From CAZMRQ01 sp964568795 (GTDB lineage Bacteria > Pseudomonadota > Gammaproteobacteria > Comchoanobacterales > Comchoanobacteraceae), in assembly GCA_964568795.1 (NCBI GenBank), contig CAZMRQ010000007.1, forward strand, positions 1-43,383: a DNA stretch of 43,383 nucleotides. The letters run 5' to 3'. The notes beneath the pieces are model-generated. The model saw only the letters and a program-made list of their open reading frames with translations. It was not told the DNA's origin and did not search any database. Made by a program: the position numbers and the translations under genes. Positions 33,311 to 42,116 of this stretch are shown piece by piece. Every line of letters begins with the position of its first letter. Position 1 is the first letter of the stretch.

Positions 33311-33518
33311 GGGTCTTCCTTGCTCATATTTATCTTATTTCATTATATGATAATTTGTTGTAATTGTAAATAAATGATTATTATAAATTAAATGTTGTTA
33401 ATTTTTTTTTAGTGGTGTAGTATGCCTGTCATAAACACTATTTGATTAAATTACAAAATATGAGTATAATATAAATGAAAAATAACGATGATTTTTTACC
33501 AAGGGAAGGAATATTTGC

Positions 33519-35615
33519 ATGACGCACGATCCGTACTACCATAGAGAAAGACTGAGATACAAGTCACCAATTGCTTCGCGAGAATTTATAGTAAAACTAT
33601 TGCTGAAGCAAAAAAAACCGTGTTCATTGAATCAAATCCTTAAATTTTTACAAATAAAGGCACAGAGTCAAAAGGTTGCGCTTGAATCACGTCTTAGAGC
33701 GATGGTTAGAGACGGTCAGATAGAATTGAATAAATCTGGTCGTTATAGTGCTAACTCTTTGATGGAAGTTGTGCAGGGCACATTGTTTTTCGTCAAAGAC
33801 CAAGCTATTCTCTTGACAGATGAAGGCCTTGAGTTTGAGTGCAGTCCTAGAGGCTTATCCTTATTTATGCCTTATGATCGTGTTAAGGCAAGGTGTGTTC
33901 ATCAGAATGGCAAAGTAAGCGCAGTGTTGATTGATTTAGAGAAAAGAGGGACTCAAACAGTACTCGGTGTTCTGGAGTATCAGAGCGGGAAACCAAAGCT
34001 GCTTCCAGTCAATAGGCGTATCCAGCTGCCACTGTACATCAAAAATTGTCCTGCTGATATAGCTGAGGGGACGTGGCTTAGTTGTCAACTTATTCAATCT
34101 GATTTACAGCGTCACCTAGATGTGCTGATTGATACAGTAGTTGGTGATGATCAAACGCCGTATCTGCCAGAGATGATGGCCGAAAACAGTTACTGTCTTA
34201 GTAATCATTTGCCTAAGGCTGTTAAGGAAGAACTCGCCAAAATTGATGGCAAAATACCAGATGTGGAATATATTCGACGTGATGATTGGCGATTATTGCC
34301 TTTTATCACAATTGATGGTGTTAATTCAAAGGATTTTGATGATGCAGTCTGTGTGTGCAAGCATAAGACAGATGGGTGGTTGGTTTATGTAGCAATTGCA
34401 GATGTAAGCTATTATGTTAGACCTGGATCAGCACTTGACCAGTATGCGCATCAACGGTCAACTTCAGTCTATTTGCCTACAACAGTCTATCCTATGTTGC
34501 CAGAGAAATTGTCGAATGATTTGTGTTCTTTAAAACCCAATGTAGACCGCTTAGTCTTGGGTTGCTGTTTGCATGTTGATTCAGCTGGACAGATCATAAA
34601 AACAAAAGTGACAAGAGCTGTGATTAAGTCGCATGGCCGTTTTACTTATAAAGAAATCGAAGAGTCACTCAAAAATGAAAGAGACGTCCCAGAATGGTTT
34701 CAATGGCCATTAAAAGATCTATCTGAATGTGCGCACATGCTTCATAAAGCACATAATGAGCGAGGCGGGTTGAATTTTGATAGTCCTGAAACCATAGTGA
34801 ATATCAATGCGGAAGGTCATGCACTCGGCATGATTTCTACACCCCGGTATCAGTCGCATGTCATTATTGAGCGTTTGATGGTTCTTGCCAATCATGCCAC
34901 TGCAAAATATCTCTTTGAAACTATGGAATATGGGATGTTTAGACATCATCCGGAGATGTCTGCTGAGTCTGTTGAGACGATTCAACAAATGGCCAAGAGC
35001 AGTGGTCTACAGGATGAGTTCACCTTTCAAAAGTATCTGGAGTATGTTCGCAGTCAGGATGACTCAGATAGCAAGCAAACATCATTGATACGTTTGCTTC
35101 CTCAAGCTGTATACGATGCCCACAATAGCAGTCATTATGGGCTGGGTCTTGAGCATTACACTCATTTTACATCGCCTATTAGGCGGTACCCTGATTTAAT
35201 AATTCACAGGCTCTTGCTTTATTGCACAGGCATTGATAAATCATACAATCCGAGTCAGATAACACTGGAACGACAGGCTCTTCGTGCCTCAAAGTTGGAA
35301 AGAGTAGCTGATCACGCAAGTTATGATGCAATGGATTGGTATAAAGCTCAAATTGCTCAAAGATATGTGGGGCAGACATTTTCAGGTAAAATTATGACAG
35401 TGACATCATTTGGGTGTTTTGTCAGAATAAATAAGCTGTGCATAGATGGTTTGCTACATGTATCCCGATTACCAGGTGATTTTTATGAATTTAGCCAGCA
35501 ACAAATGATATTGCAAGGGAAAAAAAATGGGCGTGTGTTCAAAGCCAATGATGAGCTAGATGTGAAGATAATTCATGTCGATTTCGCCACCCATTGCATC
35601 GATTTAACTATATGA
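33519..35615 (+). CDS. rnr: Ribonuclease R
   Basis: 698 residues. An N-terminal winged helix (DPYYHRERLRYKSPIASREF, 4-80), cold-shock RNA-binding domains (80-210), the RNB catalytic domain with ITIDGVNSKDFDDAV (Asp266, Asp272, Asp274, Asp275 bind Mg2+), AIADVSYYVRPGSALDQYA, TSVYLPTTVYPMLPEKLSN and HYTHFTSPIRRYPDLIIHRLL, and a C-terminal S1 domain. RNase R degrades structured RNA from the 3' end. At 698 residues it lacks the long Lys-rich tail of the E. coli enzyme (813) and ends directly after S1 (HVDFATHCIDLTI). GGAAGGAA before the ATG is the ribosome-binding site. Confidence 0.93.
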   Translation: MTHDPYYHRERLRYKSPIASREFIVKLLLKQKKPCSLNQILKFLQIKAQSQKVALESRLRAMVRDGQIELNKSGRYSANSLMEVVQGTLFFVKDQAILLTDEGLEFECSPRGLSLFMPYDRVKARCVHQNGKVSAVLIDLEKRGTQTVLGVLEYQSGKPKLLPVNRRIQLPLYIKNCPADIAEGTWLSCQLIQSDLQRHLDVLIDTVVGDDQTPYLPEMMAENSYCLSNHLPKAVKEELAKIDGKIPDVEYIRRDDWRLLPFITIDGVNSKDFDDAVCVCKHKTDGWLVYVAIADVSYYVRPGSALDQYAHQRSTSVYLPTTVYPMLPEKLSNDLCSLKPNVDRLVLGCCLHVDSAGQIIKTKVTRAVIKSHGRFTYKEIEESLKNERDVPEWFQWPLKDLSECAHMLHKAHNERGGLNFDSPETIVNINAEGHALGMISTPRYQSHVIIERLMVLANHATAKYLFETMEYGMFRHHPEMSAESVETIQQMAKSSGLQDEFTFQKYLEYVRSQDDSDSKQTSLIRLLPQAVYDAHNSSHYGLGLEHYTHFTSPIRRYPDLIIHRLLLYCTGIDKSYNPSQITLERQALRASKLERVADHASYDAMDWYKAQIAQRYVGQTFSGKIMTVTSFGCFVRINKLCIDGLLHVSRLPGDFYEFSQQQMILQGKKNGRVFKANDELDVKIIHVDFATHCIDLTI

Positions 35616-35645
35616 TATGAAACGACAATATCAAAAAAAGTCCTA

Positions 35646-35674
35646 CTTAATATTTTCTTAATCTATAATATGAT
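35646..35674 (+). promoter_or_regulatory. PmrA-box-like tandem repeat with -10 element
   Basis: CTTAATATT (35646-35654), TT, and CTTAATCTA (35657-35665): two half-sites 11 bases apart, matching the published Legionella/Coxiella PmrA consensus (cTTAATatT repeated) in all but the last three positions of the second half. TATAAT at 35664-35669 and TATGAT at 35669-35674 follow; the latter is six bases after the second TTAAT. The start codon is at 35696. Confidence 0.55.
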
Positions 35675-35695
35675 AGTCAAAGATAGGATAGACAT

Positions 35696-37018
35696 ATGGA
35701 TACCTTGAAATTAAATGATTATATAAAGAGATTAGGGGCTTTTAATCGTGTGCTTGTAAGAGTGGGCGATGGCTATGCAGATGCCTTTGAAAAGCTGAAA
35801 AATGCAGGATTTATTACTTTTGCATCGAATCGACAGATCGATGTTATGGCTTTAATGTCTGAAGCAAAACAAGCACTAGTTAATGGGGATATACCGGTAT
35901 TGCAAAATAATGTGAAGACTGTCACCCTCGTTCTTGTAGATTTTTTTCAGGAATACAGTGCTCGTGGGACAAATGCTCATCAGGTCGAACTGTATGAAGA
36001 ATTCAGTGTTGCATTTAATTATTATGAAATGATGGTACAAGAATATGTCTGGCAAAGAGAGCTCAGTCCTATTGAATTAAGACTTGAGACGTTGCCATAT
36101 GATATAATGCAGATTTGTACATTGTCTCAGAATGAGCTCATTAGGCCGGAAGATTGCCTCGATGAAGTTATATATGGTCTTGAACAAGATGTTAATACTA
36201 GAAATGCCAAACTAGCTTCTCTAACTGAAAGACTTAAGCTCGCTCATGAGATAGGAGAGAAATTGAATCATGTGTGTAATATAGATCAAAGAAAAACGTT
36301 CCAAGGTCAGTTTGCAGGGCCACTAAAAAGATTAATGACACGTCACGTGCCAAAAGATTGGCAAGAATTTATTAAGAGCAAGGGCTATCTGAATTCGCCA
36401 GAGGGGCATAAACGGATGCTGGAATCCCATATCAATGATGTTTTTGCACTTAAACAACATTACACCCAACTAGTTACTAACTTAGCTGAGTATCGGAATT
36501 CACTAGTCACGAGTGTCGCTGAGTTTATGCGTGAAAAAGTCGCAACTGGTTTTTACAGTACTAAAGACACGCTTATACGTACTTTGATGCAAACATTAGG
36601 TGATGAGCCTGAAATGCCACATCCTCCAGACAATTTGAAAATCAAGGAAGTGCTTGAAAATTATAATGCGTCAACGAATTTTTCATCTAAATTATTTCAA
36701 TATATATATGCTGCACTTGCAACTATGGCTGTATTTATTCCATTAACGAGTGTTGTGGGTGTACAGGCAGCTTGTAGCATTGTAATCGGCTGTTTACTGG
36801 TTGGATTAGCAGCTGTTAGCGTGTATCAGCACTTTTGCCATCAAAAAGCATTTTGTAATGTCAGAAGCAATGGCCAACTGGACCCAGTTGCTGCTGATTA
36901 CATAGTTCGTAATTCACCGTCCTCAAATGCAGTTATGGAAGCTCATGCATGTAGAGAGATGTCTGAGGTATTGGCTCAACCAAGAGAAGAAGGCTCTTTG
37001 GTGCAAACAGCAAGATAG
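35696..37018 (+). CDS. Orphan protein with C-terminal membrane hairpin, candidate type IV effector
   Basis: 440 residues, unrecognised. Residues 1-330 are predicted mainly helical and soluble (MDTLKLNDYIKRLGAFNRVL at the start). Two adjacent hydrophobic segments at about 335-353 and 357-378 form a membrane hairpin, and the tail is polar, with the acidic cluster REEGS ten to six residues from the C-terminus. Effectors of Dot/Icm systems often have such acidic C-terminal clusters. Together with the PmrA-like box just upstream, this makes it a good effector candidate, though no secretion gene is in the window. Its last 43 bases overlap the convergent TPR-methyltransferase gene in another frame. 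Confidence 0.65.
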   Translation: MDTLKLNDYIKRLGAFNRVLVRVGDGYADAFEKLKNAGFITFASNRQIDVMALMSEAKQALVNGDIPVLQNNVKTVTLVLVDFFQEYSARGTNAHQVELYEEFSVAFNYYEMMVQEYVWQRELSPIELRLETLPYDIMQICTLSQNELIRPEDCLDEVIYGLEQDVNTRNAKLASLTERLKLAHEIGEKLNHVCNIDQRKTFQGQFAGPLKRLMTRHVPKDWQEFIKSKGYLNSPEGHKRMLESHINDVFALKQHYTQLVTNLAEYRNSLVTSVAEFMREKVATGFYSTKDTLIRTLMQTLGDEPEMPHPPDNLKIKEVLENYNASTNFSSKLFQYIYAALATMAVFIPLTSVVGVQAACSIVIGCLLVGLAAVSVYQHFCHQKAFCNVRSNGQLDPVAADYIVRNSPSSNAVMEAHACREMSEVLAQPREEGSLVQTAR

Positions 37019-38652
37019 CCACTAACAGGTTTTTTCTGTTGCTCTCTTAAATTGACATGACTGATTTCAAGAACACCCCAGCCAGCCTCAGCCACTTTTT
37101 CCTCGACATATTTTTTTCCGTGAGCAAATCTGACATGCCGATGAAGCTTATAACGTGCACACATGCTCTGTTCAAATGAAAATATAATTCTGCTTGATTT
37201 ATGAGTGATGCGGTTTATGAAGAGAAATAAATCAGCAAGGTCGCCGAAATAAGGGATGAGATCTGCTGCTACAACGAGATCTACAGGTGCTATTGTTTCA
37301 TTAAGGGAAAGGATATTTCCTTGAATGAGAGTATCGTAGATTCCTTTTGCAGATGCTTGCTGTAGCATATCGCCAGAGATATCAACTCCAATAAGTTCCT
37401 CAGTGAATTCTCGACACACAGCGCCAACAAGTCCGGTTCCACACCCTAGATCACAACAGCGTGAAATATTCGATAGGTTATAGCGATGGCATAATTCTTC
37501 GATGGCTTTTGGAAGTTGGTAGCGCAGGATGCCTGACAAATGCCTGTCATAGTGGCTAGCGTATTGATCAAAGAGTGATTTAACATATTTGTCAGGCACT
37601 TGATCGAATTTTTGGTCTTGGGTTAAGGCAGATAATACAAAGAGTGCATCCTCACACTCTGGATTAATTTTAATAGCCTCTTTGTAGTAGTAGATAGCTT
37701 TTTTTGATTGATGTTGATCTAAGGCTATTGCAGCTAAGTTAAGATAACTATCGAGGTGCTTGGGATTTATTTTAAGTAGCATTGTGAAATACGCTGTGGC
37801 CTGTTCATAATTGTGACTGTTTTGGTAGGCGCAAGCTATATTGTAATAGCATTCTTCACTCTTTTGCCGTTCCAGACAATAGTGCCAATGCAGTAATGCT
37901 TTTTGATGATGCCCTTGCTGCTGATGAACACTCGCAAGATTATGGTGGCATTCGATGGATTCATCACCCATAGCTATCGCTTTATTGAGAAAGAGCAGTG
38001 CATCCCCATTATCGCCAAGAGCTGTATAACAGCGTCCCAAGCCATGTGCTGCATCTGCAGTTTCGTTCAATGACCATGCTTTTTTGTATGCATTGAGGGA
38101 CTTTTTATGGTTGTTTTGAGTTTCATAACACAAACCCAGTTGGCTCCAGGCTGTTGCATGTGAGTTATCCAGAGATAATGAGTGACGGAAAGATCTGATC
38201 GCATCCGGAATGCTGTACTGGCCGAGAAATGCTATGGCTAGATTATAATGGTAGTCAGCTACTTTAGGAGCTTGTAATGTCGCTTGAGTCAGATGCCCAA
38301 TGGCTCGGTCATACTGTTTTTTCTTAATGTATAATCGCCCTATAGAATTGTGTGCATTTGGGTGGTGTGGATGCATCTGTAGACTCTTTGTATAGAACTT
38401 CTCTGCTTGTTCCAGATCACCTAATGTGAGATATGTATTGGCTTTAGCAGCGAGAACTGTGTGGTTCTGCTGCGTAACTGTATTAAAGAAATCGAGTGCT
38501 TTCTGTGCTTGGCCAAGTTGTGCATAGCATATGCCAATGAGGTGTGCTAAATCATCATCTGGTTTTTTTTGATGGTATTCAAGGTAGCGTGGCAATGCTT
38601 CTTGGGGGCCGTCATCTTGATGGATTTTTATAATATCGGCATAGGGGTTCAT
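36976..38652 (-). CDS. TPR-repeat protein fused to a SAM-dependent methyltransferase
   Basis: 558 residues. About nine TPR units cover residues 1-345 (for example AHNSIGRLYIKKKQYDRAIG and SYLNLAAIALDQHQSKKAIY, with the W-LG-Y-A-F-A-P pattern). The linker KYVKSLFDQYASHYDRHL leads to a class I methyltransferase with motif I DLGCGTGLVG (401-410), motif II LIGVDIS (420s) and the post-I Asp, then VDLVVAADLIPYFGDL. This TPR-methyltransferase architecture (COG4976-like) is known; the repeats probably choose a protein substrate, which is unknown. It overlaps mltB by four bases and forms the end of the rodA-mltB transcript. Confidence 0.85.
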   Translation of the reverse strand: MNPYADIIKIHQDDGPQEALPRYLEYHQKKPDDDLAHLIGICYAQLGQAQKALDFFNTVTQQNHTVLAAKANTYLTLGDLEQAEKFYTKSLQMHPHHPNAHNSIGRLYIKKKQYDRAIGHLTQATLQAPKVADYHYNLAIAFLGQYSIPDAIRSFRHSLSLDNSHATAWSQLGLCYETQNNHKKSLNAYKKAWSLNETADAAHGLGRCYTALGDNGDALLFLNKAIAMGDESIECHHNLASVHQQQGHHQKALLHWHYCLERQKSEECYYNIACAYQNSHNYEQATAYFTMLLKINPKHLDSYLNLAAIALDQHQSKKAIYYYKEAIKINPECEDALFVLSALTQDQKFDQVPDKYVKSLFDQYASHYDRHLSGILRYQLPKAIEELCHRYNLSNISRCCDLGCGTGLVGAVCREFTEELIGVDISGDMLQQASAKGIYDTLIQGNILSLNETIAPVDLVVAADLIPYFGDLADLFLFINRITHKSSRIIFSFEQSMCARYKLHRHVRFAHGKKYVEEKVAEAGWGVLEISHVNLREQQKKPVSGYLAVCTKEPSSLG

Positions 38653-39590
38653 TGTATTGCCTTGGAAAGCTCTATGACTGCCATTGCATATTTGGGCGAA
38701 GGGTTATAGCTATAGATGCTGAAGAAATTGTTATAAAGGAGCCAACACGTGTTGTCTTCACTGCACCATGCTCCGACAACGTTGTCTATGTCTTGAGTAC
38801 CCAGAATGTCTTTTTGCTTTGGCGTCAGACGGATGAGTGTCCCTGGCTTAATCTCAAGGATCTGACCTGCTGTATTGTACTTTTTGATGACAGGTGCATT
38901 CGGTGTCCACTTGCCACGTAGCTTCAGGTAGTTGCCAACACTGAGTATGCTATCTGGCGTAGACGAGATGAGATTGGGTGATTGAAGACGATTTGAGCTT
39001 TGAGCATAGAGGAGGTAATTTGAAGGCATGAATTGAGGTATGCCTATCGCTCCAGCATATGATCCATAAACTGCAGGTGTATGCAAATGCAGTTTTTTGA
39101 CTAGTTTAATAAATGCAATTAACTCAGACTGAAAAAAAGAGGCCCTTTTGGGGTAGTCAAATGAAAGAGTGGCTAGCGCATCAATAACACGAAATGGCAT
39201 TTTTACTTGTGAGAAGTTGGATTCAATTCCTATAATTGATGCGATGATACTGGCTGGTACGCCGGATCTGTCTTCAGCTAATTGGAGTGTTTTGGCATAT
39301 TTTTTATGAAATTTCATCCCCATGTCTATGCGTTTTTGAGTCAGGAGTAATCTTCGGTATTTTAGCCAGGAAAGATCTTCGTAAGGCGAAGAGATCTTTT
39401 TGATGATTCGAGAGTCGTATTTAGAATGAGCAAGAACATCGATAACATCTTGTTGTTCCAATTTATGTTGAGTCACTGCATAGTTGATAAATTTAGCTAC
39501 ATTTGGGTTAGTGCTTGCTGTGTATTGTTTTACCTCAGAAGCAGACAGAAGAGTATGAAATAGCATTGAAATAATCAAAAGATAATGCAT
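38649..39590 (-). CDS. mltB: Membrane-bound lytic murein transglycosylase B
   Basis: 313 residues from ATG 39590, which follows GGAG and starts a signal peptide (MHYLLIISMLFHTLLSASEV). The longer frame from 39626 would bury this signal. The SLT-like domain shows SIIGIESNFSQ (catalytic Glu), TLSFDYPKRASFFQSEL, YGSYAGAIGIPQFMPSNY and ILSVGNYLKLRGKW, all diagnostic for MltB, which cuts the glycan strand of peptidoglycan to 1,6-anhydro ends. No lipobox is apparent, so it may be soluble periplasmic rather than lipidated. The position after rodA and before a TPR-methyltransferase fits a cell-wall operon. Confidence 0.92.
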   Translation of the reverse strand: MHYLLIISMLFHTLLSASEVKQYTASTNPNVAKFINYAVTQHKLEQQDVIDVLAHSKYDSRIIKKISSPYEDLSWLKYRRLLLTQKRIDMGMKFHKKYAKTLQLAEDRSGVPASIIASIIGIESNFSQVKMPFRVIDALATLSFDYPKRASFFQSELIAFIKLVKKLHLHTPAVYGSYAGAIGIPQFMPSNYLLYAQSSNRLQSPNLISSTPDSILSVGNYLKLRGKWTPNAPVIKKYNTAGQILEIKPGTLIRLTPKQKDILGTQDIDNVVGAWCSEDNTCWLLYNNFFSIYSYNPSPKYAMAVIELSKAIQ

Positions 39591-39685
39591 TTGTCTGTTC
39601 TCCGTGACTTTGCCATAAAATAACACAAGGGGGAAAGGGTGTGAAGAACCCTTTATCAGTAAATAGCTATATCAGTAGATATCAG

Positions 39686-40858
39686 TTAACTATCGATGAT
39701 ATTATGCTTGAATATCCTGATTTGTTTATTGTGTTTTATGCAAACAATGGTGAATGCGAGGGCACATAACGACAGCAATAAGTGTGAGCCACCTCGACTG
39801 ATAAAGGGCAATGGGACCCCAACCACAGGAAGTAATCCGCTCACCATGCCCATATTAATAATAGCAGCAAGCGAGAGGTATACGGCAACAGCTTGCACAA
39901 TGCATTTAGACCAGAAATCTTTGCATCTATGGGCAACAAGAAATAGATGTATTGTTAAGTAGATATAGCAAGAGATAATGAAGCAACATCCTATTAAACC
40001 AAATTCTTCTGCAATGTGGGCAAATATAAAGTCAGTGGTGTGTTCAGGCAAAAAAGACAATTGCACCTGGCTGCCATGAGCAAAGCCCTTTCCCCAGAAC
40101 CCTCCTGAACCAATAGCAATTATAGATTGATGGATATGGTAGCCAGTATTTTGGGGATCGAAATGTGAGTTGAAAAGGTTGAGAATGCGCATTTTTTGAT
40201 AATCATGCATGAGGCTCCAAAACACAGGGAGTGATAAAAGCAATAGGGCGAATGTGACAGTCATCCAGCGTCTGGGTATGCCTGCAAAGAATAATGTAGT
40301 TGCACCTATCAATAAAACTACTGTGGCAGTGCCTAGATCGGGTTGTTTGAGAATAAGAATCGCAGGGGGAAAGATAGCTAAACATACCTTTGCCAGTAAC
40401 TTCAAATCAAAGCTCTGGTGAGAGTCAATCATGTTGATAAGCACAATAGGAAGGAATAATTTCATTATTTCAGATGGTTCAAAATGAAATCCAGCTAAAG
40501 AGATCCACCTTTGAGCCCCTTTGCCTATATGGCCAAACACAGAAACATAGATGAGAAGAATGAGTGTGGCAAAGTAAATGGGCCAACTGATCCAACGTAT
40601 CATATGGGTGTTGATATGGGTGCATATAATAAATAGGATGAGTGCAATAATGACCTTCTGTCCATGTGTTATGACAAGGTTTTTTCCGCCAGAGCTGTAC
40701 ATCATTAGGAAAGAAGTGCAGAGCAGAATCATAGGTATAACGAATAAGGGGATGAGATCTGCTTTAATAGTTCTGGACCGTGTGATATTGATCTTGTCCA
40801 AATCAATTGTGTGATCGGATGTACGTCTGATGACGTTATTCTTGAAAAAATTAAACAT
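39686..40858 (-). CDS. rodA: RodA, SEDS-family peptidoglycan glycosyltransferase
   Basis: 390 residues with about ten hydrophobic helices. IMKLFLPIVLINMIDSH, KQPDLGTATVVLLIGATTLF, GSGGFWGKGFAHGSQVQ, FLPEHTTDFIFAHIAEEFG and ISRGGSHLLLSL are the SEDS signatures; the Asp in the long periplasmic loop and the PDLGTA motif are functionally important. RodA polymerises glycan strands for rod-shaped growth with the class B penicillin-binding protein PBP2, which would be expected upstream (toward 41 kb) but is not in this window. Start at ATG 40858. A gap of 95 bases separates it from mltB. Confidence 0.95.
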   Translation of the reverse strand: MFNFFKNNVIRRTSDHTIDLDKINITRSRTIKADLIPLFVIPMILLCTSFLMMYSSGGKNLVITHGQKVIIALILFIICTHINTHMIRWISWPIYFATLILLIYVSVFGHIGKGAQRWISLAGFHFEPSEIMKLFLPIVLINMIDSHQSFDLKLLAKVCLAIFPPAILILKQPDLGTATVVLLIGATTLFFAGIPRRWMTVTFALLLLSLPVFWSLMHDYQKMRILNLFNSHFDPQNTGYHIHQSIIAIGSGGFWGKGFAHGSQVQLSFLPEHTTDFIFAHIAEEFGLIGCCFIISCYIYLTIHLFLVAHRCKDFWSKCIVQAVAVYLSLAAIINMGMVSGLLPVVGVPLPFISRGGSHLLLSLCALAFTIVCIKHNKQIRIFKHNIIDS

Positions 40859-41295
40859 ATACTTGATAAGTGTCTCTGAGATTTATGTTAGTATCAAATC
40901 CAATGCATGTAAAGTTGTACTACAGTTCATCGCATTTTGATAATCGTGATGACACAGTGAAAGAAATAGTTCATATGGATTTTGAGATTAGAAATAACGC
41001 AGTGTGTATAATTGAGAAGGGTCCTTTTCAGTAAAACATATAAGATAACAGTTTATTTATTGAGAAGTACTCTAATTTGCTAAATTATTTTGACGTGTGG
41101 ATAAAGGCATGGACAAAAAGTGTGATAAATTTTAGGTCATTATATTCCCGATAAAAAAGGTCGGTGAGAAAATAATGTATGACGAATGTTGTATTTGTAG
41201 AGCTGAGTATCCAAATGGTCCTGAAGGGATGAAAAGTATTCTTTACAGTGAGTAGGCCCAGATTGACTCTGATATTAGAGCGCACAATGCAGTTA
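40859..41295. other. Intergenic stretch upstream of rodA, no gene seen
   Basis: 437 AT-rich bases between the start of rodA and the stop of the next minus-strand gene. It must hold the rodA promoter, but no convincing -35/-10 pair stands out. A 66-codon minus frame (41085-41285) has no coding character. Confidence 0.3.
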
Positions 41296-41742
41296 TTATA
41301 TTAAAACATATGCATAGTAGGGATCCATCGTGTCGGCATTTTCCTTTCTTACAGTGATAATTACCTCAATTAGATGATTAGAGTACTCCATTATAGGGGA
41401 AATATCACAGTTAAGGGAGGGGTCGTCTATCCCAATCTTTACTTTAACACTCATCTTATTATCGATACGTTCAGTGAAACCACCAGTCATGCTTGAGTAA
41501 CCAACGGCTTTTGCGCCATGATCCATCACCTCGCTTATGCTTGATGGAAGTTTGTCCAAGAAAGTTAGCACTTTATAGATGAACCTAGATCCAGAAAAAA
41601 CATGATCCGATATCCGTGATTCTCCTCCTGTATGCATTTTTAGTGAAGTAAACCCGAGCTTCTGAGGGGCTTTAAGTTTCATCATAAACTCTTCCATAGA
41701 TTTGGGCATGTCCAGAACTTGTTGGTGTAACTTTTTCAGCAT
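41296..41742 (-). CDS. Small orphan protein
   Basis: 148 residues, family not recognised. An amphipathic N-terminal helix (residues 1-28, LHQQVLDMPKSMEEFMMKLK) is followed by a mixed alpha/beta region (SSMTGGFTERIDNKMSVKVK) and a last hydrophobic strand (NHLIEVIITVRKE). No signal peptide or membrane span. It lies between the cell-wall genes and another orphan on the same strand. A 35-codon frame ends 12 bases before its start. Confidence 0.5.
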   Translation of the reverse strand: MLKKLHQQVLDMPKSMEEFMMKLKAPQKLGFTSLKMHTGGESRISDHVFSGSRFIYKVLTFLDKLPSSISEVMDHGAKAVGYSSMTGGFTERIDNKMSVKVKIGIDDPSLNCDISPIMEYSNHLIEVIITVRKENADTMDPYYAYVLI

Positions 41743-42116
41743 TCATCAACTTTCTAACTGAGTTCCTCAATAGAGAGTGTATGATTATTTTTCGGAATCA
41801 AGATTTGTTTTGTTGTACCTCGATATTCGATAAATACTTTTATTCTCGGGGCATCTAGCATGAAGTCAGGCAGGTTTAAACTATCGGCTGTATTTTCATA
41901 TTTCCAAATAGATTATAGTTGGTTGGTCTTTTGAGATGGGCGTCCTGTTAAGGACTTGCTGTAAATCTAAAAGTTTTTTTATCGGGCATTGTTTCTTCCG
42001 TTAGAGCTTTCATGCCCATTATAAGAAATTTGAAAAAACCCTGACTCAAACAATAGACAATTTAATAATAGACAATAAGTTACCAAATTAGTGATATTTT
42101 AATGAGAGGATTATGG
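41743..42116. other. Intergenic stretch with a 35-codon minus frame
   Basis: On the minus strand 41861-41754 encodes MLDAPRIKVFIEYRGTTKQI and ends IPKNNHTLSIEELS. The pattern of two short strands (KVFIEYRG, KQILIPK) before a helix start is mildly reminiscent of a ubiquitin-like/PB1 N-terminus, but it is far too short to call. It may be the detached beginning of the 148-residue gene or unrelated. The remainder is AT-rich and contains nothing recognised. Confidence 0.25.

Noticed and set aside
33330..33480. Tandem TTAA upstream of rnr as a third PmrA-like site
   Set aside because: The spacing is 10 rather than 11 bases and the half-sites are poor; AT-rich background explains it.
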